Shown piece after piece: positions 37,301-46,824 of a DNA stretch of 46,824 bases. Origin of the DNA: Intoshia linei. Its lineage: Eukaryota > Orthonectida > Rhopaluridae. Both the position numbers and the translations under genes were made by a program. Positions within the stretch are counted from its first letter, which is position 1. Each line of letters starts with the position of its first letter. The stretch covers positions 1 through 46,824 of the forward strand of contig LWCA01000152.1 of the NCBI GenBank assembly GCA_001642005.1, in the 5' to 3' direction. The notes under the pieces are model-generated. The model was given only the letters and a program-made list of their open reading frames with translations, was not told the origin of the DNA and ran no database searches.

Positions 37301-40300
37301 CAATTGTCGTTTTTCACCCGTAAGATGTGAGTTTGGGAGGTTGAAATTTATCTTATTATATCCCTGGAAAAAACTGTAATTGAAATGTGGACTTTATAAA
37401 ATTCTAAGACTGGTAGTTATTTCAATAAACGATAACACACACGCACAGACAAACAAGTCATTTTATATAATATATTATTATTTATTAATTAATAAGTAAG
37501 GATTATCGAGTAAATCTAAAAATCTAAAAATTATATTGATCAAATTTTGAACATGAGACTTTAAGGCGCTACGAAATTTTACTACTACTAATTCATAGAA
37601 AGGGCGCTGGTCCAAAAAGTATAAGAATCACTGATTTAAACTAGTCTAGGGTTGTCTTAAAACAAGTAAATTGAAGTAATCCACTAAGTACTTTTTTTAT
37701 AATGTGTAAATTGTGTAAAAATAATGAGTCCTATTAAATATTTTACCAATTATTCCTAGTGACCTATGTTAGAATTGTCCAAATATAATTATTTTTGAAG
37801 TATGTAATGACAATATTACTATAATCTAAAGCTCTACGCAAAATTTTAAAGTTTTGGAGACAGAAATGTGGTTGGATCACTAATGGGAAAACATGCGGCA
37901 CAGGCTTTTACAGGAATAATTCATTTCACGCAATGCAAATATTCGCATTTTACTCTAATAAAATTTACTAAAGATACTCAAAATAACTCTCTGAATTTAG
38001 ATAATTTACTTGTTTTGAAAACCACCCGAAATGTATATTATTGTTTATAAGTACATATTTAAAAAATAACATAGAACCCAGTTACAAATGAAGCAACAAA
38101 ATATACACCTTTTAAAATTCAATGTTCAAAATACCTAGCGTCAGTTATGGTTTTGTTATTTATGGTAAATATTATATATATTATATAACATATATATGAT
38201 GTATTTAACCTTTGAGTTTATGTATCCTTTACAACAGGTCCATGTATGAAGTAGTGGAGCAAATGTTTTCATCATAGACCCCCGCTTGCAGAATTTTTAG
38301 GGATGCAATGGATTCCTAAAAAAATAATTACTAAATGAAATATATAACTATTAGTATGACTATTTCATAATCATTGTCATTTTAAATTCATAGAATAAAA
38401 AAATTTCGTGGTCTGAATTCCTGAATCCGGAAATGTCTCAAAAAAGAGTAATTTGTGGTTTTCGCAGTGAAGATATAAGATTTTGAAATTGAATTTTATC
38501 TTAATGTTGATAATTTTAAAATATTTATCATATTGTGTATTTTATATAATTCTAGGACTCGTTTCAATTTAAAAATAAAGGATAATTGGGTTTTTTGACT
38601 TTGAAGAACTCAATTTCGGCAGATTTGATCTACGATAAAACATCACCCTTGAATAACTGTATTATAAATGGTTAATTTTAAAACTCTAAACCTATTACTT
38701 TCTTAAATAAATGGTAACAAAGACATAAACAAATAGACAGAAATACATTTTTACATTTTTAACTGAATTACAATATGTAAGTAAAGATTTTACATTTTTG
38801 GCAATCTGTGTTTATGTTGTACAGAAACAATTGTAAATGGATTTATATTGAAATGTTAATAACATCTTATTGGTTTTTTGCAGGCCCCTAATTGGGGTGG
38901 GCTATAAATTTCCTTGACATTATCTATTGAGAATATGTTATATCTCATTATAAAATATTTATAAATTTAGATTTGCATACTTTTCATCATTACTGCAAAT
39001 ATAATCGTCTATAGAGTAATTTTTATTTACCACATATTAATTCTAGTACTACAGTAGTTAATCTGTTGTGTACTTTATACAAACAGTAACTACCTCTGCC
39101 GAGTGAGAACTTTCAAAATATGCCTATTTTAATTTTACTAATCAAAAATATAATAATGAATTTTCATATTCATTTTATCCATCTTTTATGACCGTGAAGA
39201 CGGTAATTTAGAAGATTGAAATCTTTTCTGAATGTTAACCTAAAAAACATAAATATATTATATTAGCTATGATTTTTTTAAATTCTAAAACTAAAAGTTT
39301 ATTCATTTACAATTATGTTAAAAAAGGGCAATTTTGATGACCATGAAGATTCAAATTTATTTACTTTTGTGCACCGAAAAAATTGAATTTTAATTTGTGT
39401 GTTTTAAATTCTGAGACACTCAGTTTTTTAAATAAATTACTACTCAGCCACATTTTTAACAAATTATTTTTATTATAATAAATAATTATTTTACTCTATC
39501 AATGAGAATAATATAAGTGAGAATATCAGGCTGGTCAAAATACGACAGAATAATTTGAAAAAGAGTACATTTGTATTTTGTTTCTGAATCCTAAATTATT
39601 TTACACTTTTTGGAAACGCTGTTATGCATACATTTAGATTTTCACCAATATACGTTATTGCAGTGATATAAGCAAGTTATCATGTTTATTTGTCTCCAAT
39701 ATTGTATCCAGTTTAGCAAATACAATCGCAATCGTTGCTTTTGGTGCGGTATTTCCTTCTTTAATTAATTAATATTTTTTATTTAGGTATATAATATCTT
39801 GGCTGTAAAATTGACAGATTGGGGTATCATACTCTTTAAAATTTAAATAAATCATAATAATGTACTTATTCTTATAATCAAAAACTAGAAAACCACCAAA
39901 CTGAAACAAATTACAACAACGCATTAATTATAAAACTGTTTAGTTTCCATTTTATCAATAGCTATACTACACCGTTTTATATAGCATTTTTTCGGAACGT
40001 AAGTTTCAATACAATATTCTCATAAATACAATTTATCAATACATAACTAAAATATAGATCAAATTTGAAAATGGCGTTTTTGGATTAGGCGGAGAGTACC
40101 AGGATACTTGCGATAAAGAATGTATGCAAATGCTCACTATACAGATTTTTTTTCTGATGATTGGAAAAGCTTTTCCAAAATTTTTTACTGATGTTGTTTT
40201 ACCGTAATATTTACAATTATATTCTTATATTATGAAATTTAAATTTTTCTGTAAAGGTTAATTACCCATCTGACCCTTACAAGGTATAATCAATCTTATG

Positions 40301-43294
40301 TTCAATTATTTAGAGTTTTGAAAAGGATTAAACAACGCGGATTTTTTAACAAAGTTGTAAGAGTGGCATTAGACAAATCCATATATATGGAAAGAGAGTA
40401 TATTAAACCTCAACTAACAGATTTTACATTGTCTGAATACAACGAAAAAATTATCCTGTATGGTTTTGTTATGGTTTGAATGTTTTTTTATATTATACAA
40501 ATGAATTTGTGAATACAAATAATTTTGTTTATAAGTTATGTGACCAGTGTCGTAGCAAGGATTTTAATAAGTTAGGTTTATAAATTATAAAAATTATCAT
40601 CATCTCCTTAAAATAATTTTTTTGAAAACTTGCATTATTACAATTTCTACTTGGAGTATAAAGTAAATTTTAAATCTTTGACAAAACGTTGTTCAAGTTT
40701 TTTTTATATTAATATATGACTTTGTTTTCATCATGGGCTCGTCGCTGCTGTGATCATTATACGACACTAAATTTGATGTAAGTTGTTTATTGTAGTTTAT
40801 AAAAATTATTTTGAATTTTCAAACATTTATTTACATTCGTACATACGGCTTTTTAAAAAAATGTTTGATAGGTGCCAAAACTGTTATACAGAACAGAATG
40901 TTAATGATTCATGACAAATATACAAGTTTTAAAATCCCTGATGAGAGTCACTAAAAAGTTTTTTAGTTTTAAAGCAAAAAGGTTTACTTGTAACATTAAA
41001 ATGTAGATTTTTGCTGCATCGATACCGATAGGACCATTAATTGCACTGATTGTCATTTATGCGGATATAAAAGTAGATGCAAGTAGATTGCTTTGGATAT
41101 ACAGACGACCTGTTGCCGATATATCACAAAATATTGGAATTTGGCAAGGCATTTTAGAATTGCTCAATGTCATTGGAGTTATATCCAATGCGTTTCTAAT
41201 TGCCTATACCAGTAAATTCGGTACAATTTTTTAATTAATAATTAGTAATTATTTTTAAAAAAAAGATAATTAGTAAAAAATAGGGCATATATTGCTAATC
41301 ACAATTTTTTGTCCTTCATCGCAGATTTTTGTAAATTAGGGTCGCTAATGTGGGCGATATCTAAAAAACTTTAAGATGCGTCGAATTGAGAGGTTTTGAA
41401 TATGAATATGAGGGTGTCAAATTGACACTGTCAATCCCAGAATGTAATGATATTTTCTCAAGGAATACAAATATACTCCAAGTTTTGATTATAAAATATT
41501 TCAGGTGGCGATTCTGCATCAAAAAAGGTTGAAAATAAAGGTTGTAGATAGAAATTTTAATTAAGCACATTGTACAATGTACATTTACATAAAAATTATA
41601 TGATATTTATACATTAAAATTAGGTAAGGATTATCTCAATTCTACTGAAAGAAAAATGATTTTTGTCGTAATTTTTGAGGTACATTATTAATAAAATTAT
41701 AAGAATGTAATCTTTAATAACTATATCCTTTACATGCTAAAGGGCGTGTGATCAAAATAGCCTTTATATTCATATTAAATTTAAATGTCTGAGTACCAAT
41801 ATTCGTTGAAAGCAAATCAGGAATTTTGGTTTTGAAATATTATCTTAAACTAGTCGACTGTTATGTACGTACAACTTTTACGTTTTATTGTATAAAAAAT
41901 AAATTCAATAAGAAAATCTAACTTAAAAATGATACTATTCACTTTTATCAATCATTTAAAGGAGTGGTTCCCAAACTTATTTCACGTGGATCCGTCATAT
42001 CACATTACCTTTTAATTTAAAGTGAATTATTCCATTTTAATTCGTTTTGTTAACATTTGTGTCAATAATTTTAAAAACAATTATTATCCCATTTTTTGAA
42101 TTTATTAGACCGAATGTGTATATAATATTAAAAATAAAGTAAAAACAGTTCAATCCTAAAAATTGTCATAAATATAAAAATGATAATAACAAAGTTGTAT
42201 TACTTTTAGTAATTCGTTGTTGTAGTGTTATATTAATTTTAAACATAATGTTTTGAAAATGAGAATGAAAAATTGCGTAGCAATGAAAAAAAATCCGAAG
42301 GAATCAATTATATAGATTTTCACCCATATTTCTTTATTGGAAATGTGTCGAGGTTCAATGCACATTTTTTTTGAAATTGTAGGATGATTATTTTACTTTT
42401 TCATTTTATCCAACATTTAAAAAATATTGGTTGATAATATATTAAAAATTATTTTTCACCGGCAATGAATAGATTTCTGGGTTGAAATTTTGTATTTATA
42501 TCAAATGAAATAAGCTCTATCAAAATAGTCTTTTTATTTAATTGTAGGACCATTAATTATTTTAAATTTTTTGTAATACATTTTGTTATTATTAATAAAA
42601 TAGTTTCTAAATAAAAAAAATTAATATTAAAGTACTTAAAGTAACTTACTGAGATTGAAATTTTTTTTGAATTCTATAGCGGTTTTCATTTTAAAAAAAA
42701 GGTGTTCTGTGTTTTTGAACGTGTAAATTACCTTTGATGAATTTATGATGCTTCTGAAATTAAAAACCATTCAATAATTTATTTTGTATAAAATTATAAG
42801 ACATTCTTAATTTTTACAAAAAAGGGTAATTTCGGTTTTGGCCCTGATGATATAAGATTTTGAAATTGAAAATTATCATAATATTAATAAATTTAAAATT
42901 CTTTATTAGAATGTGTAATTTTTATAATTCTAGGATGGGTTTGAATTTAAAAACAAAAGACAATTCGTGGTTTTTCCCTTGAAGGGCTCAATTTATGCCC
43001 TTACTTGTTAAAATAAAATGGAAAAAATAAACAGACATACATTTTTAACCCTTTTACTTTATATAAGTACGGATGTGCCAAATACATTGTGCCATTTTAT
43101 TTATATTTTTATATTTTAAGCGGATTCATTAATACATGGTGTATTTCTATTTAGCATGCTCTATTCACCATCAAATTTTTGGCGGCATATGCTATACCTG
43201 ATGTACCCAAGCAAATAGCCATTGCGATACGAAGAGTAATTTGAATTAAAATGTTTTCCAACCAGAGATTATGAAAAGTTTAGGCTACCAGTAA
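31321..43294 (+). CDS. Anoctamin (TMEM16) copy B
   Basis: Exons: 31321-31566, 31723-31857, 33187-33256, 33664-33764, 33981-34065, 34121-34466, 34512-34586, 35204-35298, 35344-35465, 38075-38164, 38971-39015, 39638-39748, 39787-39823, 39889-39998, 40058-40203, 40314-40473, 41007-41211, 41624-41679, 43155-43235. They join in phase to 772 aa. Twelve exons have exactly the lengths of their counterparts in copy A. Landmarks are LWRIRNYFGEKIALYFSW, LFIEFWKRKNA, NSYTTPFYIAFFRN, SEYNEKIILYGF and ADIKVDAS. The two helix-7 acids are kept and the other calcium-site positions read K, D, D as in copy A. The intron that splits copy A after QDI is absent here. The last exon is uncertain. A 32-nt intron would give IMKSLGYQ and a stop at 43294, while the conserved-looking YEKFRLPVRF at 43269-43298 is one base out of phase. 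Likely a membrane channel or scramblase. Confidence 0.92.
32094..32962. mobile_element. hAT-like element of the 13956 family, anoctamin B intron 2
   Basis: It begins CAGTGGTTCCCGATC and has a worn right end (CGAAAACCATTA) after GAATCTCACGGACACC. Flanking octamers GTATACAT and CTATATAC agree at 5 of 8 positions. The interior repeats the TTGGTAAAATC / GATTTTTC phrase. Confidence 0.6.
33435..33504. mobile_element. Tiny (70-bp) hAT-like MITE
   Basis: CAGTGATACCCAAC and GGTTGAGAAACACTG are inverted ends around 40 bp. Flanks AATTAAAG and ATTTAAGG agree at 6 of 8 positions. It lies in anoctamin B intron 3. Confidence 0.5.
35835..37475 (-). mobile_element. Long Helitron-like copy in anoctamin B intron 9
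   Basis: The terminal block is present but worn (TTTTGTACTACATACAAACAG near 35850; CTAG lost). The body runs through GAATTTTAAAAA at 36330 and modules with GAAGGCATCAC at 37060 and AAGATGTGAG at 37322. It ends with the ACACGCACAGACAAACAAG tract and ATTTTATATAATATA. A 242-bp TA-flanked element is inserted in it. Confidence 0.55.
36060..36301. mobile_element. TA-flanked transposon with GTATTTTTCGGAGTATAAGGCG ends Confidence 0.
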
Positions 43295-46200
43295 GATTTA
43301 AGCTCAAAGAATGGTATCACCGTTCTTAAAATTTAAAGTTAAAAATATATGTCCCAATACTATAAACAAATTTAATTCATATTTGTTTGTTAAATTCAAT
43401 TTAATTTAAATTCGTACCAATTTTCTATGTAAAAATGTACTTGTGTAAAAAAATGGTTAAGAAATATAAATAGTATCTACGGTCATAAAATATTCACATT
43501 TTGACTCAGTTCATATAAATTTATGTCTTTTTTTGAAATTATATAATTTTTTTAAAAATGACGAAAAATTTGTCCGTGAACTGTGTCTAAAATAAACGAA
43601 TTTTTAATTGATTTTTTTTTAATTAATATGATTAGTGTCACATGATCTATGTTATATTTTAAAATTATAACAAATGCATGGCAACTACGGTGGAAAAAAT
43701 GTTGCCATATTTTTTTACTATGAAAAATGTTAGGAAAACATAAAAAGGTAAAGACGCGGGGTTTTTTGCGACGAAAATAAAAAAATTTATATCATTCTGC
43801 AGTAAATTAAACGGAGATTATTATCTATATATATAATATATGTATGTCTTTTTTAAAATTCAAAAAAAAGTCCAAATTGGAATAGTTATAATATACATGT
43901 AGTTTAGAAACCTCTGCGTTATACAATATTTGTAAAATAAAGTTACTTTCTAATACACATTTTAGGCAAACTTTCGATTTTGCAAAATAATAGAACAATA
44001 CAAAGAACAATAAATCTTTATTTAGTCTTTTTATTTAAATATTCATTCCAAATGTTACATTCTGGTTTGACTGATGTTTCACACGGCATCAGTTTCAACA
44101 ATTCATCCTGGTTTATATTTTTAATTATCTAAATAAATAATATACATATTAAAAATGTTGGTCAATAGCGAAAACTGGCGAATAACCGAGGTTTTGTATG
44201 AAAATCACAAGAACTACAGGTATTTTGAGTGAATAGTGGAAGTTAACTTGTACAATTTATTTTTATTAGAAAGTTTTCAGAAAAATTTATGAGACATTGA
44301 GGGTTGGTTAAACTTAAAGAGAGATATCATTTTTACTAATACTAATTTACAATGTTAATAAAATGATGACACAATGATTTGATATTCTTTACAGTATATA
44401 CAGAAAAAAACATTACATGTTGGCATTTGTTTGTAGTGCAAACTGTAAGAATATGCTCATCAATAAGAAATTCTGAAAAATAGCAATCGATATCAATATC
44501 ATTAATCTTTAATTTCGTGCTAGTCACAAAATTTTGTAATTTTTCATTAATCATAAATTGAATTTTACTTAAATCGGTACATATTCCTATACCCACCATT
44601 TTCGCATAACTTTCTTTCAAAGCCTAATTTTACAGTATAGTTAATATAAACAATATAAAAAATGATTAGCATTAATAAAACATGATACAACCGATCTAAA
44701 ATTTTGGGGAATTTTTGGTATTTCCTTGAATTCCAAAAAGGAAAATTGAGGGAAACATATGATGCGACTACTTTAATGGTACAGCCTAGTTTTAATGATC
44801 ATTGATCATATATCGATTAAAATTTAGTAACGGGTACGGACGGTTAGAGAAAACTTGAGACGCCACAGGTTAGTCATAATAGGGAATGTCAGTCCGTGTA
44901 GGGCTATTATAATTTACCCAAATACGCAAAAAACAATGTAATTGATTTGCACTGTTATTGATAAAGTCAATTTCTGCGGGATGATTAACCTTGGACATGC
45001 TTTTTATATAATCTTCAATATTAACTAAAATAAAAAACATCATTCACATTGGTTAGTGAATGTAAACCTGGAATTCTCTCACTAAGAGAAACAATATCTA
45101 TTCCAATATTGGTTTCATTAGAACCAGCCACACCGACCATATTATGTTGATGAGCCAAATTGAAAAAGAAATGTTCATTTACAATAAAAGGTTTGCCATT
45201 ATCCTGTCTACTTAATTGGGATTGCCAATTAAATTTTTCTTTTGCCAAAGAATATCGAATTAACAACCTACCAAACTAATAAATGAGTAAATTGTAAAAG
45301 CTAAACCAATGACTGCAAATAATTGGCTGAAAATATTTGCTTTCTAATTTCTGTAAATTCTTCCACAGATATTTGGCATACACATTTCAACAGAAAAGAT
45401 TTCGATATTTTTAATTTATTTAGCCATAAATAATAAATTTTCAATTTCATTAACATTTCAATTATCAATTGAATATCGCTCAAATTACAATTTGTATAAA
45501 AACACATTTTAATCATAATTATACTAGGTTGACTGTTATGTACTACGTACAAACAGCATATAGCTCTGCCGAGAGACATTTTGACCGTGAAGGCGTCACT
45601 TATTAAGATTGACATTTTTTGTGTGTATTAACAGGATACAACTGTACCACCTCCAAATTTTTTTAAATTCTAGGATTGTTTTCATTAAAAAAAAATTGAT
45701 TTTCAAAAAAAGGACTATTAGGCTTTTTGACCAGTAAGATGTGAGCTTGGGAAGTTGAAATTTATTTTACTAACTCAACGGAAAAAAACTGTAATTGAAA
45801 TGTGGTCTTTAAAAATTCTAAGAATGCTAGTTATTTCAATAAAGTAGGACAGACAGACAAATAAAAATTGCGTCGCATTTTATATAAGTTAAGAAGTTTA
45901 TTCTGAAAATAATTCGTCCTTCGATTAATAAAATGGGCGATATTGCGTTGAAAATTCCTGTTGTAAATATACAGAGTTTTACAATTATAAATAACTAAAT
46001 TTTTCATAAATATGTATTTACTGTATTACATGCTATATTTTCTTAGTTACTTTAACAACACTACAAACTCAATTTAAATTAAACTGAATACAAAGTGTTT
46101 GATCGAATCATCAAAAAAATCAAAACTCAAACATTTTTATTGAAATATTGAGTACATGGAAGAATTGCATATATTTTATCAACCTTTAACCACTTTATGG

Positions 46201-46824
46201 CACTTTTTACGTGAATGTATCCATCTCATGTTGTACATGGCTAAATGGTATATTATATTTTTAAATTACAGTTGTTTGTACGAGTCGACAATGTGGGTCG
46301 AAACGCATCGACCACATGATGTGTTGGGCAATATAATACAATCATAGATAAACATTGTTTATTTACAAATTTGGTTAGGTGATGTAGATGATAAATGTAT
46401 TTTACATACTTTAAATTTTCTTCTGTGTTTTGTCGAATAAATCACACTGATTGTAATGTTAGATATAAAGTATTGTTGTAATATAAGTTTTATATTTAAA
46501 ATATTTCAATTTTAAGATGATTTACAACCAATATCAACTAGTTTAATTTATTTAAACTTTACATAATTCTATGGATTATTACACCTCCCTGTCCAAATTA
46601 GCACCGCCCTCAAAACGTTTAGTATGTTTAATAGATTCTCTATTTTGTAATTGATAAATAGGTGACTGTTTATTGTTGGGAGTTAAAATAGGAGAAAAAT
46701 TTTTTGTAAAATAGGTAGATGACTTGTACATGAGCATCAAAATTTTGTTTAATTCTAAGGTTATTGGCAATTTTTTTGTTGTATGTGTTTTTTCAATACA
46801 GTACGACGATCAATATCACCTCTA

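Overview
This is nuclear DNA from an animal. It is very AT-rich (my estimate is above 75 %), and its genes are split by GT-AG introns. The evidence is a nuclear receptor with a C4 zinc-finger domain, two anoctamins, a profilin and an AASDHPPT-type phosphopantetheinyl transferase, all reconstructed exon by exon. Many introns are extremely short (31-63 nt) while others are kilobases long and full of transposons. This suits a small-bodied or fast-evolving invertebrate, but I cannot name the species or phylum.

Layout: 1-2.55 kb is a pile of non-autonomous DNA transposons plus a tRNA-like relic. A profilin-like gene lies at 2756-3401 (+). Helitron and hAT debris fills 3.4-5.5 kb. An NR2E3/FAX-1/Hr51-type nuclear receptor spans 6748-14781 (+, 8 exons, 461 aa). 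At 16.0-18.0 kb a dead Tc1/mariner element sits inside a hAT-like element. Two tandem anoctamin (TMEM16) paralogs follow on the + strand: copy A at 18616-29605 (20 exons, 837 aa) and copy B at 31321-about 43294 (19 exons plus an uncertain last one). A 5-exon phosphopantetheinyl transferase is on the - strand (45456-44018). The last 900 bases hold two unrecognised open frames.

The introns and intergenic DNA are dominated by a few repeat families. (1) A Helitron-like family has a TC start, an end in CTAG preceded by a palindromic hairpin, and A/T flanks. (2) hAT-type elements have CAGTGGTTC-like ends and 8-bp target duplications, several of them perfect. (3) Tc1/mariner-, pogo/Tigger- and piggyBac-type remnants also occur. 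Several are nested, so relative ages can be read.

The genes are not an operon or a shared pathway. The receptor would be a transcription factor, profilin binds actin, the anoctamins are membrane scramblases or channels, and the transferase arms carrier proteins. I did not find a convincing new biological system. The most interesting points are the very short introns, the duplicated anoctamins with an altered calcium site, stop-free 45-nt introns, and the Helitron family with reiterated internal modules.
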